Assembly: GCF_024385505.1 (NCBI RefSeq)
Contig: NZ_JANFLT010000005.1
Coordinates: 124,001-188,000, forward strand
Length of the DNA: 64,000 nt
Direction of reading: 5' to 3'
Source of the DNA: Arthrobacter zhaoxinii
GTDB taxonomy: Bacteria; Actinomycetota; Actinomycetes; Actinomycetales; Micrococcaceae
A model generated the notes under the pieces. That model saw only the letters and a program-made list of their open reading frames with translations. It had not been told where the DNA came from and ran no database searches. Shown piece after piece: positions 54,896 to 62,736 of this stretch. Numbering within the stretch: position 1 is the stretch's first letter; each line of letters begins with the position of its first letter. Both the position numbers and the translations under genes were made by a program.

Positions 54896-56119
54896 GTGAC
54901 TTCTACTTCTTCCCCCTCTAAGCCGCAGTCGAACCTGCGCCTTTTCACCTCGGAATCCGTCACTGAGGGACACCCGGACAAAATCTGCGACCAGATCAGT
55001 GACGCCATCCTCGACGGCCTGCTGAAGGTTGACCCGGAGTCCCGGGTAGCTGTCGAAACCCTGGTGACCACCGGCCTGGTGCACGTCGCCGGGGAAGTGA
55101 CCACCGAGGGGTACGTTGAAATCCCGCAGCTGGTCCGTGACACCATCCTCGACATCGGCTACGACTCGTCGGCCAACGGATTCGACGGCGCCCGCTGCGG
55201 AGTGTCCGTCTCCATCGGCCAGCAGTCCCCGGAAATCGCTTCGGGCGTCTTCAACTCCCTGGAGAACCGGACCGGGAAGGTTGTGGATCCCTACGACGCC
55301 CAGGGTGCGGGGGATCAGGGCATCATGTTCGGCTACGCCAGCGACGAGACCTCGGTGCTGATGCCTACGCCTATCTGGCTGGCGCACCGTCTCTCTGAAC
55401 GTCTCACCACCGTCCGCAAGGACGGCACCCTGCCGTACCTGCGCCCGGACGGCAAGACCCAGGTCACTGTCGGCTACGACGGCGACCGGCCGGTTTCCGT
55501 GGACTCCGTGGTCGTCTCCACGCAGCACGCCGCCGAGCTGGACCTTGAGCAGCTGCGCGCCGACATGGTTCAGTACGTGGTCAACCCGGTCCTGGCCGGA
55601 ACCGACCTGGACATCTCCAACGTCGAGCACATCATCAACCCGGGCGGACCGTTCGTCATCGGCGGCCCCGTGGGTGATGCCGGCCTCACCGGCCGCAAGA
55701 TCATCGTCGACACCTACGGCGGATTCGCCCGCCACGGCGGCGGCGCCTTCAGCGGCAAGGATCCGAGCAAGGTGGACCGTTCCGCGGCCTACGCCATGCG
55801 CTGGGTAGCCAAGAACGTCGTGGCCGCCGGCCTGGCCCGGCGCGCGGAAATCCAGATCGCCTATGCCATCGGCATGGCCCGCCCCGTGGGAATCTATGTC
55901 GAGACCTTCGGCACGGAGACGGTGGATCCGGCACGCATTGCCGATGCCATCCAGGAAGTCTTCGACCTGCGCCCGCTGGGCATCATCAACGGCCTGGACC
56001 TCAAGCGTCCCATCTACCAGCGGACTGCCGCCCACGGCCACTTCGGCCGCGAGGACGAAGGCTTCACCTGGGAGCGCAAGGACAAGGTCGAGGACCTCCG
56101 CAGCTACTTCAACCTGTAG
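54896..56119 (+). CDS. metK: S-adenosylmethionine synthase
   Basis: 407 residues from GTG 54896. Makes SAM from methionine and ATP. Signatures are [32 protein letters not shown] and [20 protein letters not shown], the second metal/phosphate loop. It has its own promoter between coaBC and metK. priA begins 10 bases after the stop. Confidence 0.97.
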   Translation: MTSTSSPSKPQSNLRLFTSESVTEGHPDKICDQISDAILDGLLKVDPESRVAVETLVTTGLVHVAGEVTTEGYVEIPQLVRDTILDIGYDSSANGFDGARCGVSVSIGQQSPEIASGVFNSLENRTGKVVDPYDAQGAGDQGIMFGYASDETSVLMPTPIWLAHRLSERLTTVRKDGTLPYLRPDGKTQVTVGYDGDRPVSVDSVVVSTQHAAELDLEQLRADMVQYVVNPVLAGTDLDISNVEHIINPGGPFVIGGPVGDAGLTGRKIIVDTYGGFARHGGGAFSGKDPSKVDRSAAYAMRWVAKNVVAAGLARRAEIQIAYAIGMARPVGIYVETFGTETVDPARIADAIQEVFDLRPLGIINGLDLKRPIYQRTAAHGHFGREDEGFTWERKDKVEDLRSYFNL

Positions 56120-56128
56120 CCGCCGGCC

Positions 56129-58432
56129 ATGGGCGGGGACTCTTCCGGGGAGGCCGTGCAGCTGTCACTGCTGCACGGCTTCACGCCGTCGGCCAAACCG
56201 GCGGGCAAGGCCCAGCCGGCTTCCGCCCTGCCGATTGCCCGTGTGCTCCTGGACTCCCCGCTGCCGCATCTGGACCGCCCCTTCGACTACCTGGTCCCTG
56301 CCGATCTCGAGGCCGACGCCGTTGCGGGCGCCCGGGTGAAGGTCCGGTTCGGCGGGCAGGAACTTCCCGGCTTCATCACTGCGCGTGTGGCCGAAGCGGA
56401 CACCGCCGCACGCCTGATGCCCCTGGGCAAGGTGATTTCCCCGCAGCCCGTCCTTTCGCCGCAGATTCTGCGCCTGGCGGAAGCGGTCGCGGCCCGTTAC
56501 GCCGGCACCGTGCACGACGTCCTGCGGGTAGCGATTCCACCGCGTGCGGCCCGCGTGGACAAGGAGTTCACTCCGGAGGCGCGGTCGACGGCGGCGGCCG
56601 GGGGCGCGGCTGCCGGGGTGGACGGGGCCAGGTCCACAGACGCCGGGGCCGGCGGGGCCGGGGTGGACGGGACCGGGGCAGACCGGTCCGGGGCCGCACC
56701 CGGGGAGAGAGCCGGGGCACAATCCGGGACGACTCCCGCAGGATCGACGCCGGCTTCCGCAGGTCCGACACCGGGACCTGAAGGACCGACACCGGGGCCC
56801 GAAGGCGCCGGGGTCAATCCGCTGGCCCGATACCCGCACGGACCCCGCTTCCTGACGCATCTTGCTGCCGGGCACAGCCCGCGCGCGGTGCTGTCCTCGC
56901 TCGGCGGATACGGTCCGCAGGACTGGCCGGCCGAAATTGCCGAAGCGGTCCGGTCCACTTTGCTCTCCGGCCGCGGCGCCGTCGTCGTCGTTCCCGACAA
57001 CAAGGACTTGGCCAGGCTGCAGTCGGCGCTGACCGCCCGGATCGGGGCGAAGGCCTTTGTCCGGCTGACCGCAGAAGACGGCCCTACCCCGCGTTACCGC
57101 AGCTTCCTGCAGCTGTTACACGGTGACGTCCGCGTTGCTATCGGGACGCGCTCGGCGGCGTATGCACCCGTGCAGGAACTGGGCCTGGCGGTCATCTGGG
57201 ACGATGCCGATGATCTGCACGCCGAGCAGCGGGCGCCTTACCAGCATGCCCGGGACGTCTTGCTGCTGCGTGCCGAACTGGAGGACGCCGCCCTGCTTCT
57301 CGCGTCGCATTCACGAAGCACGGAGGCACAGCGGCTGGTCGCCAGCGGCTGGGCGGCCGGGATTGCCGCGGAACGTTCCACTGTCCGTGCTCATGCCCCG
57401 CGTGTGGTCAGCACCACCGACTCCTTCACGATGGAACGGGACCCGCTGGCTGCGCGTGCCCGGATTCCGCATGCAGCATGGAAAGCAGCCCAGGACGGGC
57501 TGACCCGCGGCCCGGTCCTGGTCCAGGTGGCGCGTACCGGTTTTTCGCCGGCGCTGTCCTGCCAGGACTGCCGCGAACCTGCCCGCTGCCGGAACTGCTC
57601 CGGTCCGCTCGGGCTGGCCAGCAGGAACGGGATTCCTGCCTGCCGCTGGTGCGGACGGCCGGAGCCGATGTGGCACTGCAGCAACTGTGGTGGCACGCAT
57701 CTGCGCGGGTCCACTGCAGGTGCCGGCCGTACCGCCGAGGAGCTGGGACGTGCTTTCCCCTCCACCACTGTGATCTCCTCCGCCGGCGACCATGTCCGGA
57801 CCGAGATCTCGGACGCACCTGCGCTGGTGGTTGCCACCCCCGGCGCTGAACCCGTAGCACCGGGCGGCTACGCCGCCGCCATCCTGCTGGACGGCAACGC
57901 GATGCTGTCACGGGAATCGCTGCGGGCAGGGGAGGACACCCTGCGCCGCTGGTTCACCGCTGCAGCGCTCGTACGGCCTGCCGCGGAAAAGGGGCTGGTG
58001 GTGGTCACGGCCGACGACTCGTCAACGGTCGGGCACCTGCTTCGGTGGGATCCGGCGTCGGCGGCGGAACGGGAACTGGAGCTGCGGCGCGAGCTGGGGC
58101 TGCCTCCTGCCGTACGGTATGCCGAACTCACCGGTTCGCGCGAGGGACTTGATGCCTTCGTGACCAGGCTTGGGCTTCCTGAGGGCGTGCGGGCTGTGGG
58201 ACCGGCGCCGCTTGCGCCTCCGGTTGTCCCGCCGTCGGGAAACAGCACCCGCCGCGACGGCCCGGACGGCCAGCTGGGCGGAACGGGCGGACGCTACCGG
58301 ACACTGCTGTTTTTCCCCTACGCGGCAGCTCCGGCGATTACTGCGGCGCTGCGTTCCACCAAAGCTGCTGCCTCGGCCCGCCGCACCGGTGATCCCGTCT
58401 ACATCCGGGTGGACGGAACAGACGTTCTCTAG
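56129..58432 (+). CDS. priA: PriA-like primosomal protein N' lacking helicase motifs
   Basis: 767 residues. The N-terminal 3'-DNA-binding domain (about 30-140, VLLDSPLPHLDRPFDYLVP) and the zinc-binding core are clear: CQDCREPARCRNC...CRWCG...CSNC near 475-520. The helicase core is degenerate: no G-x-G-K-[ST] Walker A loop is found in the expected place, where VVVVPDNKDLARL occurs, and the DEAH box position reads DDADDL. It probably loads or recognises forks without unwinding, as is widely seen in actinobacterial PriA. Residues about 149-229 are a Gly/Ala/Pro/Thr-rich linker encoded by repetitive DNA. Confidence 0.9.
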   Translation: MGGDSSGEAVQLSLLHGFTPSAKPAGKAQPASALPIARVLLDSPLPHLDRPFDYLVPADLEADAVAGARVKVRFGGQELPGFITARVAEADTAARLMPLGKVISPQPVLSPQILRLAEAVAARYAGTVHDVLRVAIPPRAARVDKEFTPEARSTAAAGGAAAGVDGARSTDAGAGGAGVDGTGADRSGAAPGERAGAQSGTTPAGSTPASAGPTPGPEGPTPGPEGAGVNPLARYPHGPRFLTHLAAGHSPRAVLSSLGGYGPQDWPAEIAEAVRSTLLSGRGAVVVVPDNKDLARLQSALTARIGAKAFVRLTAEDGPTPRYRSFLQLLHGDVRVAIGTRSAAYAPVQELGLAVIWDDADDLHAEQRAPYQHARDVLLLRAELEDAALLLASHSRSTEAQRLVASGWAAGIAAERSTVRAHAPRVVSTTDSFTMERDPLAARARIPHAAWKAAQDGLTRGPVLVQVARTGFSPALSCQDCREPARCRNCSGPLGLASRNGIPACRWCGRPEPMWHCSNCGGTHLRGSTAGAGRTAEELGRAFPSTTVISSAGDHVRTEISDAPALVVATPGAEPVAPGGYAAAILLDGNAMLSRESLRAGEDTLRRWFTAAALVRPAAEKGLVVVTADDSSTVGHLLRWDPASAAERELELRRELGLPPAVRYAELTGSREGLDAFVTRLGLPEGVRAVGPAPLAPPVVPPSGNSTRRDGPDGQLGGTGGRYRTLLFFPYAAAPAITAALRSTKAAASARRTGDPVYIRVDGTDVL
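56576..56815 (+). repeat. GC-rich imperfect repeats encoding the PriA linker
   Basis: About 240 bases of imperfect repeats of GGGGCCGG/GGACGGGGCC type and CCGACACCGGG units encode a linker with repeated GPTPGPEG and GAGGAGVDG patterns. The reading frame stays open. The unit structure suggests expansion by slippage. Confidence 0.6.
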
Positions 58433-58461
58433 GGCAGAAGGCCTACAACAGTGCAGTAGAC

Positions 58462-58611
58462 CTACAGCAGTTCGAGCAGGACGGCGCCGGCGCCGAGCAG
58501 GGAAAGCAGCGCCAGCTGGGCCGCCCCGCCCAGCCGGGACAGCTGCCCGAGGAGTCCACGGGGTACTCCATGGATCATCCAGTTCCGATGGTTGACTATC
58601 GGCAGCCTCAT
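58462..58611 (-). CDS. Small (49-residue) membrane protein, unknown
   Basis: 49 residues from ATG 58611. AAAGGGGA lies 8-10 bases upstream, a good ribosome-binding site. The N-terminal half is basic (MRLPIVNHRNWMIHG...); the last 25 residues form one hydrophobic helix (AAQLALLSLLGAGAVLLELL). A longer open frame to 58779 lacks support. It is convergent to priA. I recognise no family. Confidence 0.5.
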   Translation of the reverse strand: MRLPIVNHRNWMIHGVPRGLLGQLSRLGGAAQLALLSLLGAGAVLLELL

Positions 58612-58833
58612 CGCTGCGTCCCCTTTCGTGGCGGCCGGGATCTGTCGGCTGCAGTTTAAAGTGCCTTGCATTCCGCCCCGGGCCGACTCGGTTTGATGGC
58701 GTACATTTCCCAGTATCCTGCGCCGCTGACAGGCAACCTGACCGGAATAGGGGTGAAGTTGGCCACGGGGAGTGGCCACCGGCGGCCGGTGCGGACTGCC
58801 GATGCGGACTGCCGGTACGAATTGCCCACACGA

Positions 58834-58863
58834 CGAAGGGCTCCGGATCTCCGGAGCCCTTCG
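58834..58863 (-). terminator. Terminator after hsp20
   Basis: CGAAGGGCTCCGGA and TCCGGAGCCCTTCG form a perfect 14-bp stem with a 2-base gap, 18 bases past the hsp20 stop. Confidence 0.85.
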
Positions 58864-58880
58864 ACGGTGGATCTGTTTAT

Positions 58881-59348
58881 CTATGCCTGAACGGCTTCAC
58901 GGGCGTCGTCTTTGCCCTCGGCTGCGGTTTCGCCCTTGATCGCCGTGCTTTCGGACGACGTCTGGACCGCGATCTTGCGGGGCTTGGCCCGCTCAATCAC
59001 AGGGATGATGACACTGAGGACACCGTTCTCATACTGTGCGGAGATCTTTTCGGTGTCGATGCCCTGGCCCAGGTTCAGCTGGCGCAGGAAGGAACCGCTT
59101 TCACGTTCACGGGTCAGCCATTTGACGCCGTCCGTGTTCTGCAGCGTGCGCTGGGCGCGGATGGTGAGCAGCTGGCCATCAACGTCAATGTCGATGGAAC
59201 CGGGATCGATCCCCGGGAGGTCGGCTGCGAGGATGTACTGGTCGCCCTGCCGGTAAAGGTCCATGGGCATGCCGCGCAGAGTTCCTTCGCCGCGCAGTGC
59301 CTGAGTCATACGGTCCAGTTCCTGGAACGGATCAAACTTCATAGCCAT
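58881..59348 (-). CDS. Hsp20/alpha-crystallin family small heat shock protein
   Basis: 155 residues. An ATP-independent holdase that binds unfolding proteins. The N-terminus FDPFQELDRMTQAL is typical of class A bacterial sHsps. The alpha-crystallin domain runs from about residue 30 to 120 (DLYRQGDQYILAADLPGIDP; ...YENGVLSVIIP). The C-terminal I-x-I/V-like motif is RKIAVQ. The start (ATG 59348 with AAAAGGAG upstream) is followed by a second ATG two codons on. Its promoter carries both CIRCE and HAIR-like sites. Confidence 0.94.
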   Translation of the reverse strand: MAMKFDPFQELDRMTQALRGEGTLRGMPMDLYRQGDQYILAADLPGIDPGSIDIDVDGQLLTIRAQRTLQNTDGVKWLTRERESGSFLRQLNLGQGIDTEKISAQYENGVLSVIIPVIERAKPRKIAVQTSSESTAIKGETAAEGKDDAREAVQA

Positions 59349-59382
59349 GGTGGTACCAACTCCTTTTCAAGATTCAGTTCCA

Positions 59383-59407
59383 AAGTTGAGTCGGTGTCAC
59401 TCAACTT
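59383..59407. promoter_or_regulatory. HAIR-like (HspR) operator
   Basis: AAGTTGAGT, 7 bases, ACTCAACTT: a perfect 9-bp inverted repeat with the spacing and core (TTGAGT-N7-ACTCAA) of the HspR-associated HAIR element, consensus CTTGAGT-N7-ACTCAAG. It begins just after the predicted hsp20 transcription start, in the leader. Confidence 0.7.
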
Positions 59408-59415
59408 GCAGGAAG

Positions 59416-59445
59416 AGATTAGCACTCACGTGTGGCGAGTGCCAA
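59416..59445 (-). promoter_or_regulatory. hsp20 promoter overlapped by CIRCE
   Basis: On the minus strand TTGGCA (59445-59440), an 18-bp spacer and TAATCT (59421-59416) form the promoter. Transcription should start near 59409. Confidence 0.6.
59419..59445. promoter_or_regulatory. CIRCE element (HrcA operator)
   Basis: TTAGCACTC-N9-GAGTGCCAA matches the CIRCE consensus TTAGCACTC-N9-GAGTGCTAA with one mismatch. It covers the whole hsp20 promoter from -35 to -10, so bound HrcA would exclude RNA polymerase. Confidence 0.88.
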
Positions 59446-60180
59446 CTACTTTTTCTGGTGTGGATGTTGTTCTTTCGCCCGGCGGGCGAGCTTCTGCAAA
59501 TCTCCGGGATTTCCGCGCCATGGAGCGCCGTGCCCGGGAAGCACCCAGCTGGCCTCCACCCCTGCGAGCCGGCCGAGGGAATCGAGCGCAGCAACCGGAT
59601 CGTCGGTGAATGGTGCGGGTTGGATGCCCGATACCCCGGTCAGCACGTGGCGTGTGGTCAGCGCATCGCCGACGAAAACGGCGTCGGCGACGGGCACATG
59701 AACGGCGATGCTTCCCGGGGAATGGCCCGGCAGGGCGATCACCCGCGGGGAGCCCGGAAGCGCGAGGATGTCTCCATCTGCCACTTCAGCCACCTGGCTG
59801 AGGTATTTTGGGCGCCAGCCGCGTTTACGCAGCCCGTAGAGGGCGAACTGGAGCAGAGGGAAGACCCGCACGGAACCCATGGCGGTTTTAGGCTTGCTTC
59901 CGCCTCGCGCACGTTCGGCATCGAGCGAGTGCACAAAGACCGGTACGCCGACCTCCCGCCGCAGCTTTTCGGCAAAGCCGATATGGTCGCTGTCTCCGTG
60001 GGTGAGGACTGCTCCGCGCACATCGTCGAGGGAGCGGCCCATGGCCCGCAGCTCGGCGATAAATTCATCCCAGTGTCCGGGCAGTCCGGTGTCTATGACA
60101 GTTACGCCACCCTCCGTGTCCACCAGATAGGCAGCCACTATGTCATTGCCGATGCGGTGCAGATGGGGTCCGAGTCTCAT
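59446..60180 (-). CDS. Metallo-beta-lactamase fold hydrolase
   Basis: 244 residues. The fold's metal-binding motif is THGDSDHIG (residues 60-68, with Asp in place of the second His of HxHxDH). Further ligands are in LPGHSPGSIAVH, VFVGDALT and VLPGHGAPW. The family includes glyoxalase II-like and quorum-quenching enzymes; the substrate is unknown here. AAGGAGC lies upstream of ATG 60180. Its stop codon abuts the CIRCE element of hsp20. Confidence 0.87.
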   Translation of the reverse strand: MRLGPHLHRIGNDIVAAYLVDTEGGVTVIDTGLPGHWDEFIAELRAMGRSLDDVRGAVLTHGDSDHIGFAEKLRREVGVPVFVHSLDAERARGGSKPKTAMGSVRVFPLLQFALYGLRKRGWRPKYLSQVAEVADGDILALPGSPRVIALPGHSPGSIAVHVPVADAVFVGDALTTRHVLTGVSGIQPAPFTDDPVAALDSLGRLAGVEASWVLPGHGAPWRGNPGDLQKLARRAKEQHPHQKK

Positions 60181-60290
60181 CGGGGCTCCTTGCAGTTCGG
60201 GTGTCGCTGACTCCAGCGAGCCGCTTCAGTGTTCTGCGTACCGCCGTTCCTTCAGCGGCACTACGTGGACTCTTCGTCGGGGCGCAGGGA

Positions 60291-61739
60291 TCAAGCCGCC
60301 CAGAGTAGATCCGCAAAGAGGGCTTCGGCGGGGGAGCCTTCCCTCTGTTTCGGCAGACTAGCCGCCTGAGGTTTGCCGGGTAAGGGAGGTGGGGCGGATC
60401 GATAGGTATGCCCGGTAGGCGTGGTCGTCACGACTGTCGGGGAGACAGCGGTGCCGGCTTCCCCTTCCATCCTCACTGCTGCCGCGTTCCAGCCCGGTGC
60501 TTCTTTTGCGTGATTGCAGGCTTCACACAGTCCCTGCCCGTTGGCTGCACTTGTTGGTCCGCCGCGGCTGTGCGGATGGACATGGTCCACGTGTCGTATC
60601 GGAGCTCCGCACCAGGCCATCCTGCAGGTCTGGTCCCGGACTGCGATGAAACGCGCAAGGGAACCTGGAAATAACCGCGCACGGGAATCCATTGCAATCA
60701 GCTCACCGCTGTCGGATGCGGTGTAAAGCCTCCGGATCCAGAGTTCCCCGTACCTGTCGGATCCGTCTTTGATCCGCCGTTTTGGTATGCCCCGGCTCCC
60801 GTGCCGAACCAGGTTCCGGGCCCACTGTGCCGGGACCGGTCCGTAGCCGGGGACCAAAGCCGGTTCGGAATCGCCGGCCAGCAAGGTGCGGTCAGTCATT
60901 ACCAGTTGGATTTCGACTTTCATGGAACCCGGTTCGGCCTGACCGGTGACGCGTTGCACCAGGGTGTCCGCCATGATCTGACCGCGGCCGCGGGGATCGC
61001 CGGCGGCACGCAGGCGGTCCGCCTCGCGGGAAAGCGCCGCATAAACACCTACCCCGTCGGCTACGGGCAGCAGTCCACTCAGATACGTCATGGTGTCCGG
61101 CGCCGGGCGGCAGGAGACAAAGCGTTCGGAGGCGGCCTTTGCGGCGCGGTTGACCGCAGCCCGCGGGTCCAGCCGGTACGCGGCAGTCTTGGTGCGGGCA
61201 ATAATCTGCCGGTCGCCGAGGGTTTCCAGAAGCGGGAGATCGCCGGTCACCTCCTCGTCCACGCGGCGCCGGTCTTCGACGGACAGGCAGGCAGTCTCGC
61301 GGACCAGCAGCATTGCCCGCCACTCACTAATTCTTCCGGCGGTCAGTGCCCGGAGCGTATACGGCATCTCCGACGTCAATGCTTTTGCGAAACCCAGCAA
61401 CCGTCCGCCTTTGTTGGGGGATTCCCTCCGAGCCAATGCAACCTGCGATGCCACCCCGCGCCCCAGGTTTTCGGTCCGCTCACCGGCCCGCGCCTGCAGG
61501 CGGCGCTGCGAGGCATCGAATGCTGCAGCAATACGTGCCTGGGCAGCAGAAGCGGCAGCCTTGAGGTCTTCCAATGCCCTGAGCTGGTTGATCAGTTCCG
61601 CATCCGGATGCTCGCCTTTTGCGTCCTCCCGGCTTCCGGGAACGTCGCCGAGATACTCCACCCAGGCGTCGAATACCGCGGAGTGGACCTCCATGGGTCC
61701 TTCCCGGCGATGGTCGGCCGACGCCAAATATTCGAACAT
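60291..61739 (-). CDS. DUF222 / 13E12-family HNH endonuclease, SOS-controlled (second copy)
   Basis: 482 residues from ATG 61739. DUF222 domain, then an HNH module: DQTCRMAWCGAPIRHVDHVHPH, N in SAANGQGLCEACNHAKE. It aligns with the copy at 2110-3468 over nearly the full length, with long identical stretches such as LLVRETACLSV and RGRGQIMADTLV. It has a longer C-terminal tail. The start lies inside a perfect SOS box and 7 bases after a -10 hexamer, so leaderless expression under LexA is likely. The longer frame to 61781 runs through the promoter. The role of the family is not established; nuclease activity is inferred from the HNH residues. Confidence 0.88.
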   Translation of the reverse strand: MFEYLASADHRREGPMEVHSAVFDAWVEYLGDVPGSREDAKGEHPDAELINQLRALEDLKAAASAAQARIAAAFDASQRRLQARAGERTENLGRGVASQVALARRESPNKGGRLLGFAKALTSEMPYTLRALTAGRISEWRAMLLVRETACLSVEDRRRVDEEVTGDLPLLETLGDRQIIARTKTAAYRLDPRAAVNRAAKAASERFVSCRPAPDTMTYLSGLLPVADGVGVYAALSREADRLRAAGDPRGRGQIMADTLVQRVTGQAEPGSMKVEIQLVMTDRTLLAGDSEPALVPGYGPVPAQWARNLVRHGSRGIPKRRIKDGSDRYGELWIRRLYTASDSGELIAMDSRARLFPGSLARFIAVRDQTCRMAWCGAPIRHVDHVHPHSRGGPTSAANGQGLCEACNHAKEAPGWNAAAVRMEGEAGTAVSPTVVTTTPTGHTYRSAPPPLPGKPQAASLPKQREGSPAEALFADLLWAA

Positions 61740-61747
61740 GTGTTCGA
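61732..61747. promoter_or_regulatory. LexA-binding SOS box (second HNH gene)
   Basis: The gene-strand sequence TCGAACACATGTTCGA is identical over 16 bp to the box at 2102-2117 and covers the ATG of the HNH gene. Confidence 0.87.
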
Positions 61748-61752
61748 TTTTA
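61747..61752 (-). promoter_or_regulatory. -10 element of second HNH gene
   Basis: TAAAAT (61752-61747, minus strand) ends 7 bases before ATG 61739, the same spacing as TAGCAT in the first copy. TTCCGG, 17 bases further upstream, is a weak -35 candidate. Confidence 0.5.
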
Positions 61753-61894
61753 TCGGCTGGAACAACCGCCCGGAAGGCCAAAACTACGCAACCTACTACC
61801 TGTTTTTACGTTCCTGCTTGTAGGGGATTGATTCAAAGGGGTGACGGAGCGTCAGGGAGTCGGAGGGAGAAGGGGAGCAAAGTGCCGCTGAAGA

Positions 61895-62104
61895 TTGGTC
61901 GGCAGCTATTTCGGTCTGGTTGCCGCCTTCATTTTTGCCACCATCGTTCCGTCGCGAAACATCCCGCGACTCCTCGCCAGCGATCCACTAACCGCCTGGC
62001 TGGCTGCAGCCGTCGTTCTGGGCAGTGTCATCAGTCTTTACTGGGTGCTCAAGCCGCGGAAGCGCCGCCGCCGTCGCGTGGTTCACAAAACCGCCAGTGC
62101 CTAA
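61895..62104 (+). CDS. Small two-helix membrane protein, unknown
   Basis: 69 residues from TTG 61895. Two hydrophobic segments (about 4-18, GSYFGLVAAFIFATIV; and 33-51, WLAAAVVLGSVISLYWVL) are followed by a basic tail KPRKRRRRR, as expected for a membrane protein with a cytoplasmic C-terminus. The start is uncertain and there is no strong ribosome-binding site. I recognise no family. Confidence 0.5.
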   Translation: MVGSYFGLVAAFIFATIVPSRNIPRLLASDPLTAWLAAAVVLGSVISLYWVLKPRKRRRRRVVHKTASA

Positions 62105-62163
62105 GCCGGAAGTTCTGCATGGTCTCCTCGAATCCGCGATGGGGAGGCGAGCCGGCAAACAGG

Positions 62164-62192
62164 TTGTGCACAACTGAATTGTGCCCTACGGT
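62164..62192 (+). promoter_or_regulatory. Promoter and OhrR-type operator of marR/ohrR-like gene
   Basis: TTGTGC (62164-62169), a 17-bp spacer and TACGGT (62187-62192) form the promoter, with the -10 six bases before ATG 62199. Inside it lies the inverted repeat GCACAA-N5-TTGTGC (62168-62184), a likely operator for autorepression. An overlapping palindrome TTGTGCACAA occupies 62164-62173. Confidence 0.6.
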
Positions 62193-62198
62193 GTATTC

Positions 62199-62633
62199 AT
62201 GAACGAATCACTGCAGCGTCAGGTGTGCTTCTCGCTGTACTCCGCCTCGAGAGCGGCCACGGCCCTGTACCGGCCGATGCTCGATGATCTCGGCCTGACC
62301 TACCCGCAGTACCTGGTGATGTCGCTGCTCTGGGAACAGGACGGACAAACCGTCCGGGACCTGGGGGAGGCGCTGGACCTGGACTCCGGGACGCTCTCTC
62401 CGCTGCTCAAGCGGCTCGAAGTGGCGGATCTGGTGCAGCGCCGTCGTGCCGTCGAGGACGAGCGGCGTGTTCGTATTGACCTCACAGATGCCGGCCGTGC
62501 GCTCGAGCAGCAGGCGAGGAACCTTCCGGAACGGCTGGCGGAATCTGCAGGACTGGAGCCTGCCGAACTGAGACGCCTGCAGGAGACCCTCGCGAAGGTC
62601 ACCGCCGCACTGCGGCAGGCCGCCGCGAAATGA
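62199..62633 (+). CDS. OhrR-type MarR family redox regulator
   Basis: 144 residues from ATG 62199 (GTG 62181 lies in the promoter). Winged-helix MarR protein. The N-terminus QVCFSLYSASRAATALYRP and LTYPQYLVMSLLWE closely follow OhrR. Cys10 sits where OhrR has its peroxide-sensing Cys15, and Tyr24 and Tyr35 match the two Tyr residues that hydrogen-bond it in B. subtilis OhrR (same spacing of 14 and 25). The recognition region is LDSGTLSPLLKRLE and the wing is RRAVEDERRVRIDLT. It probably represses itself and perhaps the downstream oxidoreductase until organic peroxides oxidise the Cys. No ohr gene is adjacent. Confidence 0.85.
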   Translation: MNESLQRQVCFSLYSASRAATALYRPMLDDLGLTYPQYLVMSLLWEQDGQTVRDLGEALDLDSGTLSPLLKRLEVADLVQRRRAVEDERRVRIDLTDAGRALEQQARNLPERLAESAGLEPAELRRLQETLAKVTAALRQAAAK

Positions 62634-62697
62634 ACGTCAGCGAAATGAACGTCAGCGAAATGAACCGCCACATAATGAACGCCGCGAAATGAACCGC
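62625..62697 (+). repeat. Tandem 15-bp repeats at the 3' end of the ohrR-like gene
   Basis: GCGAAATGAACGTCA occurs twice in perfect tandem (62625-62639, 62640-62654), followed by a partial third copy (GCGAAATGAACC from 62655) and two decayed ones (ATAATGAAC; GCGAAATGAACC). The first copy contains the gene's TGA stop, so the stop is reproduced in each unit. The array fills the gap to the oxidoreductase leader. Confidence 0.75.
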
Positions 62698-62736
62698 TGC
62701 GATTCGTCCCGTCACCCCAACAGTAAGGACCATTCC

